DNA of 26,472 nucleotides from Trachelipus rathkii. Lineage: Eukaryota; Arthropoda; Malacostraca; Isopoda; Trachelipodidae. Numbering within the stretch: the first letter of the stretch is position 1; every line of letters begins with the position of its first letter. The stretch is taken from contig JABUQX010061828.1 in assembly GCA_015478945.1 (NCBI GenBank), forward strand, positions 7,501-33,972, written 5' to 3'. Below, one piece after another: positions 1 through 12,700 of this stretch. Made by a program: the position numbers and the translations under genes. The notes under the pieces were generated by a model. That model saw only the letters and a list, made by a program, of their open reading frames with translations, did no database searches and was not told the DNA's origin.

Positions 1-40
1 GGTGTGTTTAAATTTCTGAAAGTGATTTATGAATGAATAG

Positions 41-299
<259 letters not shown>

Positions 300-394
300 G
301 TAAGAATTTCTTCCAAGATTATTTCCCTTTGGATTTAATGGTCATTTTGTTCATTCACATATCAATAATGAATTCCTCAATTAAATCTTCATTC

Positions 395-842
395 TTTATA
401 ATATATATATATATTTATATATATAGCATACTATATACTACTACTATAATATATATATATAGATATATACTATATAGTATATCTATAGTATATATATACA
501 CCATATTAACCATATATATATATATATATACTATTATTGTTATATTATTATATATATTTTATAGTTAATATTTATTTATATATATACTATCTATTTAGTA
601 TATATATATATTAGGGTATAATATATTATATATTATATAATATATATATATATATTATATATATACTATATATATATATCTAGCTTTACATACTATATTA
701 TATCTACATACTATATCTTACGCTACCTACAAATCTACTTCTATACAATATAGGATGGCTGTAGATCATATATATATATATATTATATATATATAATATA
801 TTATATATTATACTTTATATTATTATATATATATATATATAT
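395..842. repeat. (TA)n-rich simple repeat
   Basis: Imperfect TA dinucleotide tracts with a few interruptions fill this stretch of the intron. A 79-codon frame at 329-568 is nothing but Y/I runs from the repeat and is not a gene. The counterpart in the inverted copy is the TA tract at about 18,752-19,262. Confidence 0.9.
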
Positions 843-843
843 A

Positions 844-2739
844 GTTGGAAGACATAGCGCAGCCAGAAATGATGAAAGCACCTACCACTGGGGATATTGG
901 GTGTTAGGTTGTGTTTATCATTCCGCTTGCACACAGGTCGTCTTCCTCCACACATTTTTATGTCTTTTACACCAAAGTGTCTATAGACTTGTCCTATAGT
1001 CACTTTTTTCTCACGCCACAATACTTTTACACATACACAAATCTTACATATAAATTCAACAAGAATGCCTCACAAAACATTTCCTCGAAGGAGCCAAGAG
1101 GAGTGACTTCCACCACTCCAAACATCATCTCTTGCCTCTGATGGGTGGTCTCGTATTATTGGTACTCTTCAGACCTGTTCCGATTCACGGTCCTCTTTCT
1201 TCTTTAATTTCTGCAACATTCGTGGTTTCTGTTCTTATTTCCACTTTGTCGAACAACATCTCTCTTCTCCTAGAGTTAATCTCTTGTTCTTAACTGAAAT
1301 TCAAGAGCCTGGCTGCTCTGGCAACAACCCTATTCTGCTACCACCTACTGCCTTTACCCCAAAATTTCAGCCAAAGGCGAATGATGCTCATATGTACAAA
1401 CGATGTTATCTGTTCTCGTGATTCTAATTTGGAGTCTTCTGAATTTTCGACAATATGGTTTAGGTCTCTCGTCAATCTATAATTAAATTAATTTGTTATG
1501 TCTATTTAACCCCTATTTTGTGCCTATTGTAAATTCGTTAACTATCTACACTCCAAAATGAAATACATACTCTCTTCTTCTCCTTTCTCAAAAATCACCA
1601 TTTAGGATAAATTCAGTGTTTAACACAGAAATTTTGGGCGATTTCAGTGTTCACCACCAAAAATAACTTCCCTCTAGTTCGCAAGATACAGCTGCTGAGC
1701 TCTCCTAGTATTTCTTTATTCAGAACAACCTTGAACAGTTGGTTCTACTCCCTACCTGTCTCCCCAATCGTCTTGGAGATGAACACAACTTACTAGATCT
1801 TGCTAGATCTTAATTAACTTTTAACCCTTCACCTTATACTGCTAAATTCTTTCCTTCTCTGGCTTCCTCAGGTCACCTTCTATCTACGTATCCTGGTTTA
1901 TATCTTCTAATCTTCCGTTAAACGACCCGTCTTCGGCGAGATGTTTTTGCACGTTGGTGCTGCGAACTGGTTGGACTTGCTATTGAATTTCTTTGATTTC
2001 CCATAGATGGTTCATAGTTTCGGCTGGAGGGATCCTTCGTAGTGCAAGGAGCGCATAATCGAGGAGATTCTCTCCGGCATGGTTACGTACATTTCATTCT
2101 ATTTCTCTTCAACGTAAACTAATAATTTTGTTATATCTTTGCATGTTTTTGCGATATTTCAAATATTACCAACATTTTCAAACTCTTAAAACTCGTGCTT
2201 CTTACATTTCATCTTGAAAACGTGCAAAATCTATTCATTGAGAGACTAAAAGCTCTTTTCACCGCAGAAAATGCAATGATCTTTCTGACTTCTAAATCTC
2301 TTGCTTTTCCTGCTGACATTTAGCAAAAATATGTGAGCTCTAACTTTGCTTCTCCCTCTTTCAATCCTCTTGTATCTTCAGACGGCAGTTCTGCTGTCTT
2401 ACCATATGCAAAAACTAAACTATTCGCTCAAAGTTTTGACTTTAATTCAACTCTAGACTATTCCAGAAGTATTTTTTCCTTGTCCAACTCCATCTTACTC
2501 ATTTTTGTATAGTCCTTGTAAGCAGTTTCCAAGAGAGCTTTTCTCCTTGAATAGTTAAAGGCCTGTTAAGCACGAACAATATTTTTAACAAAAACAATTA
2601 CTTTTAGATGCTTTAAGCTAATAATACAGAGCTAATTATATCTCAATATCTAATTTGCTTCACAGCTATTGGATAAAGATGCTTCACGAAGAATTGGTCC
2701 ACCTTATAGTCCGAGATCCGTAATTAGGCGAAATTAAAT
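844..2739 (+). repeat. High-identity core of the inverted repeat, left arm
   Basis: This stretch is the reverse complement of about 16840-18750. From 881 to 2663 the two arms stay in register to within one or two bases, with only rare differences (for example one G/C change in the stretch around 2145). At the outer end the right arm carries about 20 extra bases between the shared 11-mer at 844-854 and 881. At the inner end, near 2718, the left arm has about 8 extra bases inside the PKC exon, after which similarity falls abruptly. Confidence 0.95.
1064..2575 (+). mobile_element. Jockey/CR1-type LINE fragment: AP-endonuclease and linker, no RT domain, decayed
   Basis: Read across three frames, this is ORF2 of a non-LTR retrotransposon. 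Segments in order: a start-like ATG at 1064 with a TGA after 13 codons; NFCNIRGFCSYFHFVEQHL and LLFLTEIQ (about 1206-1305), the endonuclease N-terminus; SRDSNLESSEFSTIWFRSL (about 1417-1473); ILGDFSVHH (about 1631-1657), the catalytic G-D-F-x-x-H motif; RLGDEHNLLDLA (about 1770-1805); LASSGHLL (about 1861-1884), where the usual S-D-H has become S-G-H; then a linker with ERIIEEILSGM and, after a frame change, SSDGSSAVLPYAKTKLFAQ (to about 2430). It fades near 2575, before any F-x-D-D reverse transcriptase motif. Stops and frame changes make it dead. The family is common in crustacean genomes (recalled, not searched). Confidence 0.85.
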
Positions 2740-2780
2740 GTTATCATCAAATTAATCTTCAAATTACTTGATTGAGAATA
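2666..2780 (+). pseudogene. PKC-delta penultimate coding exon, corrupted left copy
   Basis: Follows the TTTGCTTCACAG acceptor. Sixteen codons read cleanly as LLDKDASRRIGPPYSP, the end of the kinase C-lobe. Then about a dozen bases are inserted relative to the right copy, the frame closes at a TAA, and the rest matches the intact exon (16764-16904) only loosely. The 3' limit is uncertain. I regard it as a badly read copy of the same exon rather than a second gene. Confidence 0.7.
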
Positions 2781-3002
2781 TATTAGTAAAAGAAAGTAAA
2801 GTTGAATATACTGCGATATATAAAATTTTGAGTATGCTATGAGCAAAGAATATTTCGGCTAATCATTAATTAGCTCACTGTCATGTAGTCATACTATAAA
2901 AAACTTAGGACAAATGCCAATAAATGGGTAGAGTCAGTTGAGTCACATCCTAAAATAATTCATATTTAATTTTTTAATTCAGAGTACTCATATATTTATG
3001 AT

Positions 3003-3150
3003 ATGTCAACAATATCTATTGATCGCTTTAAGTTTACTCATACAAATCGAAATTTGACTGTCTATTAATCTATACAACTCCTCTATTAGACGATAGTATT
3101 ATTTGCGCGTTTTCTTGTCGTCTATGTTCTTCTTTTCTACCGGTACGGAT
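3003..3150 (+). pseudogene. PKC-delta terminal coding exon, degraded left copy
   Basis: It aligns with the intact terminal exon on the - strand (16447-16599) through exact short words: GATCGCT at 3021, an AAATCGAAAT-like word near 3046, and the 13-mer at 3087-3099 that encodes the L-D-D-S-I region in the intact copy. Indels between the words destroy the frame. It lies at the expected distance downstream of the corrupted exon at 2666, which shows that the inverted repeat continues past the high-identity core. Confidence 0.65.
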
Positions 3151-4565
3151 ACTTTTTCCGGATCCGCGTACAGTCTGGCACGCCCACCGTGCACCAAAAT
3201 CTTCAAGTTGTAGCTTTCATACTTATCTAAATATACTTAATTTTTACTGCGTGACTGATTCACAGTGTGGACATAAAAGTTCTCTATTACACTCTTAAAT
3301 ATTCTACGATTTTGAGAGATATATATCTTTACAAATCATCTCATGCTAATCATCCCATATTTAGCACAGTATAGTTAGTGGCGAGTCTGTCACGATAGGA
3401 GTATTTTGAATTGAGTGTGAAAATAACACACTAAATACCATGATTGTCTCCTTTATTAATATATCACTTATATATAATATATATAATTAAATTAATATTA
3501 TAATAATTATATATATATTAATTACACACAGTGTATTTTAAAATAAGTCTATTTTTATTTTACTTAATAATATTATTATTATTAATTATTATATATATTA
3601 TTATAATTTCTATAATTATTATTATATATAGATCTATTATTTATATATTTTATTTATATATATCATGTGGGTCGTAAATTCCGAGCCGACGGGGAACATG
3701 GGGGGACGTTTCCATCTCACCGTAGAGAGGAGGGGTTCGTGAGACTGAATCGCTTCGGCACGCGAACCAAATTTTTGCCATAACTCTTGCCATTAACCCG
3801 AGAACATATTTGCCATGAGGGCGTTATCTCAGGAAGCCTACTACTACCGGAGGGGGGTTATCCTAACCCTATCCATATGTTCGCCCGAAAGGCGAAGATA
3901 GACTACTCACCGACTTACCTGCCATCGGGTGAGCGGTTAATAAATATAGTATAACTCACTTATGAGGATAATGTATCTTTAAGTTTTTAATACATCACCT
4001 ACATTATTTAACAAGGGCAAACGTAAGGTTACGTTAAATATTATAAAATTAGATTTTTAATTAATTACTCACTATTTACTACATTTTATTTAATATAACT
4101 TTTTTTTATATAATCAGATTTTTTATTATTTTTTCAATAGTTTCCTAGGTAATAACTCACATCTATTTAACGGTCAGATCTTGACTCACACAAAATATGG
4201 GAGAAATATTTCTTTCTGTGTTTGTGCAAAATGGTGCATTAATAGTTTTATTATGAAGCTAATCTAGTAAATCGAGACCGTTTTCAAGGCGCAGATTGCA
4301 AAGCTCGAACACTTTTTCTTGAGGATTATAGAAACTCCTGTTTGACACCTGAACGTTTTGGGGTTTACGCATCATCGCAAACGCTCATTCCCCGACATCG
4401 TATATAATATTATAATATATATATATATATATAATAATATATAATATATAAAATAAATATTTATTATAAATTTTAATATATTTTATATATAAATAATGAA
4501 TATTTTATTATCTTTAAATTTTATATATATATATATTATTATTATTTATATATATATATATCATT
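3151..4565. other. No gene; AT-rich DNA with a short GC-richer island
   Basis: TA/ATT tracts dominate at about 3455-3665 and 4400-4560. A GC-richer island at about 3665-3950 has no open frame or recognisable motif. By position it should be the left partner of about 15.6-16.4 kb on the right arm, but only weak word matches are visible, such as a GAGAAC word at 3800 paired with 15707-15712. Confidence 0.5.
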
Positions 4566-4715
4566 CAATACCCGTTTGGACTATGAAATTTAAAGTCATT
4601 TGTGACTAAGAAATTTGTGTTACTGATTATAAACAAACTGGCCCACCTCACGGCATCGCTCTGCATACAGTTCCGCGCACACCCGCCCCAGATTCGGTTC
4701 CGATTTTATGTTTTC

Positions 4716-4720
<5 letters not shown>
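4566..4720 (+). repeat. Noisy inverted-repeat segment (pairs with about 15310-15457)
   Basis: Reverse-complement matches in register include the exact 11-mer at 4663-4673 (with 15354-15364), ACCCGTT at 4570-4576 (with 15447-15453), and an ATGTTTTC word following at about 4708. The intervening bases align with frequent indels. Open frames of 63 and 73 codons on the two sides do not correspond to each other and are chance. Confidence 0.65.
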
Positions 4721-4749
<29 letters not shown>

Positions 4750-5240
4750 TTATTCATATTTATTATATTATTATTTATTATTATTTATATTAATTATTTA
4801 ATTATTATTTTATTATTTAATTTATTAATTATAAATTTTACTCGAGTGGTTATTTGACTACAAAATCATTTTTCCTCTTATTATGAAAACGAAAAAAGTG
4901 GAATATTTGTATTATTATTATTATTGATTCATTATTACATTATTATTATTTCATTATTTCTATTATTTATTTATTATTTATTATTTCTTATATAGTTATT
5001 TTATTTAGATAGTTTAATTTTATTTTATTTACTATATTTTAATTATTATTTTTATTTTACTATAATGAGCTACTAAATAACTTCCAACAACACAATCCCT
5101 CATTCGTATTATTATGTACACAGTATTAACTCGTTCGATCCCATTCATTAATTATTTTATTGTTATTATTATATTATTATTACTTTTTAATACTTATATT
5201 TATTTATCTGTTTATCTTTTTTGCATTATTTTATAATATT
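4716..5240. repeat. (ATT)n-rich simple repeat
   Basis: Starts with about ten uninterrupted TTA units (4716-4747) and continues as imperfect ATT/TTTA repeats, with a little unique sequence near 4840-4890 and 5070-5150. Its T-rich strand bias mirrors the A-rich 14800-15310 tract, as expected if the two are inverted copies. Confidence 0.85.
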
Positions 5241-5521
5241 ATTGAGTCTACTTTTGACTTCATTTTATCTATATCAGTATTTGTCTGTAAGGCCCAGACC
5301 ACAGCTATTTGTTGTTGAGGGACGAACCCAGTCAATATCAATGGATGATTGGCTGTGGCCTTGAGCAGGTCCATCCTATTGAACAAGTCAGAGAACCTGA
5401 CTTTGAACCCTTTTGGTTTTGGAGCTGTGCTGCGGAAAGTGTGTAGGTTATCCAGGAAGTACTTCACTAGTGTGTTAGTATAATGCAGGTTGGTATTGAG
5501 CATGCCACTCACAGAAAACAT
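5231..5521 (-). other. 96-codon open frame of doubtful coding status
   Basis: An ATG-started frame whose composition is less repeat-like than others here (for example the stretch FVPQQQIAVVWALQ). I do not recognise any family, and there is no visible domain, signal peptide or splice context. The inverted counterpart around 14,570-14,800 aligns with this DNA (GCCCAGAC at 5292 with 14772-14779) but does not keep the frame. That argues against a real gene unless the right copy is simply corrupted. Confidence 0.2.
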
Positions 5522-5569
5522 GGGAAATAGAGATTTCTTGACTCACAAATTAGATTACATGTGCACGCC

Positions 5570-8300
5570 CTTATATAGCGAGCACGCTATTTATTATTCC
5601 TTATTTACTTCCTCATCCACCTTCGATTGATGGAGCTTACGAGCATTTAGTTCTTTGGAGCTTAGGATAATGTGTTTTTGGACTGGCTTATATATGTTCT
5701 ATATATACCTTTTACTATTTCTATTTATACTACTGGTTGGATCATGCCTTTTCATCTCTTAATCATTATACTCTATTTCCTCTTATTCGAGTAGGTGTAT
5801 CATACTTAGTCTTATACCTAGCTTCTATAGTGCTTAAGTAAATAGCTAAATAGGTAATCTGCTACTCTAGTTTGCCCTGATTAAAGGTATTTTAACTATA
5901 TACGCTCCCGTCAGGTCTGAGTCTATTACCTGCCCGTTAGGTTTCACGGGTGCGTTTATTACTTCGCACAGCACTATCACATTTCATCATCTAGTTCAAA
6001 TTCACTTATATACTGCTTCTGCTATTTTACTATCACACATACCCTCTCTCCTCTGAGTATGTTACGTAATGCCTCAGAAATTACATCAGGTTCGAAACCC
6101 CTAGCAAGGTTGACACCCTACTATTACTTATACTATTGATCACTATCTCGTTCATATTATACTAACCTGTAATATTAATGTACAAGCTTATTATTGAAAG
6201 TAGTTTCCTTAAAACATCATTTTTCTGTGTCCTATGAATCCAGCTTCCTTCATTTGCCATCTCCGTAATGACATATTTCGCAAAGCTATTCATAAGGATT
6301 AATTCGGTATGCTATTATAATAAATACTTCCATTTTTAACTTGAGAATTTTAAAGGTAATTTTTTAATACACTATACATAATAAGATTACTGTGAGAAGT
6401 AATATTATGTTAGTATGTATGTAGAGTATTTTGACGTTATACTTGGTTTGCGTCCTCATGGATTGCGTTAATAGCTCTTTCTATTTGAAGTTTTATATTA
6501 TCTTACTATTTTAATTATATAAACTCTTATGCACCTACTTATTGTTATTTAAATATCTATAATTACCGATAGTAAGCTCAATATTATGATCTTAGATAAT
6601 CATCATTCTTTTTCCTTATTACTCTATCATGTCATTTGTTAAGTGATATTTATACTATCGTAGAGAGCTTTTATCTTAAATTCGTAAATTATATATTTAC
6701 CTTCTCAGTGACTTTGATATTCCTTAATTGTGCCCATGACTCAACTTTCTATTCTTCCACTTCCTCTCAAATCTGCTTTCATCTTTATTAGATGTTGGTA
6801 CTTATCGTTACATTATCTATTTATATACGTTTTCAATTCTAGATATTAGTAATCTTGAGTTTAGAAATATTTAACTGGGTAGCTATATATATATTAGCTA
6901 TCTAATATATTATTGAGTATCATTCCTCTATTTTTCCTAACTATCCTATTGTTTTATCACATTAATATAGGTATCATTCCTTCCTATATTGCTATTAGTT
7001 TTCGCTAGTGATACTATACTCAGATATACTATATATATATAGTCATCTCTTAGTGAGTATTAGAATTATATTCAGTCATACAATTCTATGGTAATTGAAC
7101 TTGTATCAACCAAATTCTCTTGTTACTATCATATTACACATCATTAGCTGTTTTATTATCTAGCGCTTTTTGAGCCGATACGTGTTTTAAATAATTCTTA
7201 AGTAATGAACTACTGAACACAAATTATATTGGGTTTACCTACATAAATCATCAAATATTACTGTTTATTTCAGATATTTGAAAAGATTAATTTATTAATT
7301 GATTGATATTATTTCATTTAATTATTTTTATTTATCGTACATACAAGTTAAGCTATCTAGTTCAATTATATACGTCCACATAGAGAAAGCAAGTCTTACT
7401 GCATGAATATCAACTATCATATATTTATTGGCGACACTTGAAATGGTGTCGTCCTAGAACACAAGCCTCAAATTGTTGTACTATAGACTGATGAACACAC
7501 TCCAGTATTCTGGGTGCATTCCCAGTTCTCTTTTTTTTTCTTTTTTTTTTTTGCCGTGCAGATTCTCGAAGAGTTAACTACTAGCATTTTTATCATCTTT
7601 GCGGCGCCCTCTCCGCACAAATTTTGCTGCGACTTCGCACAAATTTTGCATGAAGTCACTAATAATTTTGTACTCACATAGATTGCATAATTGCAGGTAC
7701 TATATTTATATATATTATATATATCTAACCTGTATCTTCTATATATATAACTCTTTTTCCTACAAATCTTCACTTAAACTTGAGCATTCTTATTACTCCT
7801 CATTATTAGTATATTATAATTATGTTTACTTTATAATAATACTATCACTATAAAGTTATATATTGCGATTGTGCCTACCTATACGTATATGTAAGTATTT
7901 TATACTTGATGATTGTGGTATAGTTTTATATATTTATAATATTTTATTATTAATCTATAATAGTATATATATAATATTATACTTTATTATAATCTTCTCT
8001 ACTAACATTTTATTATCTAATATTCCTCCAATTCTTAATGAACACAGATACGCACTATCTCATGTGAGTGGTGCAAGTAATTATATATATAAGCGCATCA
8101 CTGTTATTAGTATATTATTCATAGGTAGAATGAACTTTCTCAATTCGTTGTTATAAATATACTTCACATATATTTTCCTTTGTCTAATATAACCACCATT
8201 AAAGGTTACGAATATTATATTATACATATTAATTCTGGTCCGTAATCATTATTATTGATAAGCACTACTTGATAAATCATACCTTAAAATTAAGCTTATT
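5570..8300. other. No gene recognised; AT-rich, C-over-G biased sequence
   Basis: Moderately complex AT-rich DNA with many pyrimidine-rich words and few G's on this strand. It contains a 29-base T-rich stretch at 7523-7551. Open frames at 7468-7773, 7599-7853 and 7863-8156 are short, overlapping and dominated by Y/I/S. A small direct repeat of CGCACAAATTTTGC occurs at about 7613-7649. No motif of a known gene was found on either strand. Confidence 0.5.
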
Positions 8301-8339
8301 CATGCCTATAATATTAATAGACATATGGCTCTGCTATTA

Positions 8340-9770
8340 CACTCATAATCTATATATTATTTATATATTTCTCTATATATAATATATATACTAATATATA
8401 TATATATTATAATTAATAACATACCGTATGTATCATTATATTCTTATATCATATATTTCTATTACTATATATATATTACTATATTATATATATATATTAT
8501 TATTATATATTATATATATATTATATTATTATATGTATTTTAATTATATATTATCTAATATTATATATATTAATATTTATATAATATATATATATATATA
8601 TTTACATATATATAATATTACTATATATTATTATATAATTAATATAATATATATTATTATACTATTAATATATTATCTATTTATATATATATATCTATTC
8701 TTCTATTATAATTAATTAATTATATTATTACATTTAATATCTATATAATATTAATATATATATATATATAATTTTATTATCTATATATTCTCTCTCTATA
8801 TATACTATTATTTAAATATATTACTATATATATATTTTATCATATAATATATATATATTTATTATATATTAAATAACTACTATATATATATATTATATTT
8901 AAATATACATATATAAGTAACTTAATATATATAGATATCACTAGGATTCTTATAATATATTATTTACTCTAATTTATATTATTGTATATTATATATAAGT
9001 TAAATAAATGATTAATATATATTATTTATGTATTAATATAAAATATATTACATATATCTCTATAATATCTGTTTTATAATCTATATATATAATATACTAA
9101 TTAAATTATCATAATATATATATATATATTATATGTATGTAATCTAAATATATATATATATCTCTTTATATATTAATCTATATATATTATTTATATATAT
9201 ATAATATTACTTTATTACTATATCTATTATAATATATATATCACTTATATAATATCTCATTTTATACTATATATATATATTTATATCTATCTATATTAAT
9301 ATACTTAATTTATTATATTTTACATCTATGTTTATATTTCTATATATATATAATATATATTATAAATATATTATATTATATATATATATGTATATATATA
9401 ATCTATTATATATTATACTTATATATCTTAATTACTAATTACTTCTATATGATATATATATATCCTAATATTATATTTAATATAATTCTATATTATTAAA
9501 ATAAATATATTATAATTAATTTAATATATTATATATTATCTCTCATATAATATCTATATTTTTATAATATGTAATATATATATATATTTATTATAATATT
9601 CATTTTATATATATTATCTTATATTTCTATATATATTAAATACTTACTCTATTTATATATCAGTATACTATATATATATCTATTACTTATCTATATTTAT
9701 ATAATATTTGTATCAGTCTATATATATATATCTATCTATCATATAATATCTATTAATATCTATCCTAGAC
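8340..9770. repeat. Long (TA)n / TATATT-type simple-repeat block
   Basis: About 1.4 kb of almost pure A and T, with TA dinucleotide runs broken by single C or G bases. The 95-codon frame inside it (8428-8715) encodes only I/Y/L/N runs and is an artefact of composition. The block lies just left of the point on which the inverted repeat folds. Confidence 0.9.
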
Positions 9771-12700
9771 TATATATGTACTCACCTCAGTTTATTAAGC
9801 CTAGCTCTACTCACATACTATCACGCGCTCATCTATGAAACTATATTCTCACATCAACTAATTCATGTCATTTCTACCATTCATACTAGTCTCACCCCAC
9901 TCTATTCTATGCTCGGTGATCTTCTGTTACTCCCGCGGTATTAGATACAGCTACTAGCTATTCTGAGTAATATAAGAGTGTAACATGAATATTGGAGCTC
10001 TAGCTACGTCACTAGCTATATTCACTGATGAGTACTATAGTCTATTAGATTGATTTACTCATCTCTTAAATCTTAATATACTCTAATATTCATTATAAAT
10101 ATATATGTTATATTCATTATATTATATATATATATCTATATATATATATTATATTATATATATACCTTTATATATATTTATATATAGTATTATTATATTA
10201 TAAATATATTTATCTCTTTAATAATATATATAAATATACCTATAATATTAATATATATATATCTATTATATATATATTGTATTAGTCTCCCTCCTTAATT
10301 AGAAATTTATTAATATATATAATATTATATTACTATTACTATTATATGGGTCACCTTACCATCTGTTCCTTATACTATAGTATTTGTATATATTCTATAT
10401 AGCAGTGATTAATAGTAGTAAAAGTTATCTATACGACATAGGCTTCTTAATTAATTGAGTATATATTGATTATATATTATAATTAGGTTGACTTAGTACT
10501 TTGATATTACTAAAACTAGTCATCTCATATCACAATGCTGATATATTATAATTATAATAACTCATTACTATAATGTATACTATAACCATCCACTACGTTA
10601 CTTACCTTGCTTGGCATAGCCTCACTTTTTCTTCTAAAACCTTTTAATTCTTGCGTAAGAATCAATATTTAATATTCTTTTCCGCTATATATTCAACTAA
10701 TGAGACCTAATTTAATTAGACAGGTAGTTTTTATATACTACTTACTTATGAATAATGATTTATGAGTATTATTTCATATTTCATATTATTATATCGGAAT
10801 TTCCTTCTTCGATTTAGAGAGAATAGCACTGAATAGTCAATTAGTAGAGCGTAAGAGTGTCGCAAGTGCCACACCATAGCCAGCAGTAGAAGATCATTTA
10901 TATTATACTATTTTATATTATACTTGAAAATTAAATTATCAAACCTTATCTATGCTTAACTAGACTCCCATAATCTATTATGGCTATATATAAGTATCGT
11001 AAAAGCTTAAATAGTAGTTTATGACACTATGTGCTTTCGGAAAAAATTAAGTATTATAATGTGCTAAGTACGCTCTATAATAGTGAGCGATTTAAGTGTT
11101 GGGCACTCACACCGTTAACTTATCTCACTTAGTAATAAGCACCCATATCGTGAGTTTATAAACGTTCTCCTTAACTATTATCTATATTATAGTTATAGAT
11201 AACATCGCTTCAAAAATCATGCCCATCTAGCATAACTAAACTTATTTATTTAAATTCGGAGGAGCGTCGTGAATACCAATTATACTAGTACTCAAATACT
11301 AATACTATGTCGATTAGACTAATAATATAAATAAAGTAATATTATTAATACTGAACTAATTGAATCCTAAAAAATTTAATGTAATTGGCAAATACATGAA
11401 GGTTGGAGTATAGTGAATAGGTTATGTTCTGCAGTAGATATACTGCTAGGTGACCATCAGTACTGTAATAGATTGATGTGTAGTACTAGATACGTAGTTT
11501 ACACAGTTTGTATGTCGGAATGCAGTTAGGAGTCATAACCATATGATAAATAGATGGGATATGTGATGCCAGAGGGATGAGGCAGTGGGTCGCGAGACTT
11601 AAAATATTATATTACATAATGAACACGATTAAAGTAGTATCATATGCACTGAAAGTAGCGGCTAGGGGATAAGAAAATTACGTTATAATTCTAGTATATA
11701 AATTAGAATTGACTATATAATTATTATATTGACCCATATAATATTTCAGATAATACATACAAGCAGCCGTTATACTGAGTGTTTTAAATTAATGTCACAG
11801 GCGCGAATGGAATATTAAATATACAGATTTTGTAAAATACTGGATTGGGAAAAGCAGTTGAAATTTAAAATATAAAATTAGATAAAGATGGTCGCTACGG
11901 TAGTGTGGTGTTGATGAGAATGGTAGAATCTAGGCACTGGCTGCTCAATCACATAGTATCTGATGTAGAAATTATTATTGTACTAATTTGTCACTAAGCC
12001 GACATTGAAGTTCCATATCATTACGGGTCGTAACTATCTTTGATTATCCATAAATTATATTTCCAAAAAATTGCACGACGTTTCATTTACTGAATAGCAA
12101 TTAGAGCTTCGAGGGACACCACTCTTACATTTCCAATAAGAGCAACTGTTTGGCTATCTTAGAACAGGAATTATGTATGCTAGTACTTCTTGAGTTTGGT
12201 ATTAAATAGGATTTCAGAGTTCCACCTCTAACTGGGCGTCATACTCACCTGGAATATTATATTTGTGAAAAACGTAAGAATAAATGTGGATTGACGACTA
12301 AGGGGTGAGTTGAGGAAGTTGTAAAGGTTCAGTTATTACATAGTTTATTATTGCATTTATGTATAAAATATTCTTACTATTTATGTAAATAATTAGTTAA
12401 CATTTAAATCATCCCTAGTATTTATATCATAAATAATAATATATGAAATAGAGTGATTAATAGTCACTGATAACGGTGGTTCGTAGTTTAGGTATTCATA
12501 TAATATAATGTAATAAGTTAAATTATTGAAGAAAACGGCTTAATCTAAAAGATATTAAACTTGAGAATAATGATATAGAAGTCTTATTTAGATATATGTT
12601 TCGTTATTTGGCTAGTATAGTTCTATTCAGTATATAGAAGTTATAATATTTACTATAGTAGTAGTAGTTCTTGATTTTTTGGATTATTTTTTAATTATTA

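Larger units (their letters stand above)
300..2665 (+). other. Intron of PKC-delta, invaded by TA repeats and a LINE fragment
   Basis: The intron is bounded by a GTAAGA donor at 300 and a TTTGCTTCACAG acceptor ending at 2665. It holds a (TA)n tract (about 395-840), then a truncated jockey-like LINE (about 1064-2575), then roughly 90 bp of plain AT-rich intron before the acceptor. The flanking exons join in phase 0, giving S-L-L-K-M followed by L-L-D-K-D, as expected for an AGC kinase. The same intron appears in reverse at the right side of the window. Confidence 0.75.

Noticed and set aside
911..1141. 76-codon frame at 911-1141 and its longer inverted partner at 18429-18749
   Set aside because: Both lie in the 5' part of the LINE fragment and its flank; the LINE coding signal downstream is in another reading frame.
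7599..7853. Overlapping open frames on both strands at 7468-7853
   Set aside because: One depends on a poly-T/poly-A run giving polylysine, the other on TA repeats; neither has motifs or a splice context.
8428..8715. 95-codon open frame, and similar Y/I-rich frames at 329-568, 22669-22872 and 24074-24337
   Set aside because: These are translations of TA and ATT simple repeats; composition alone explains them.
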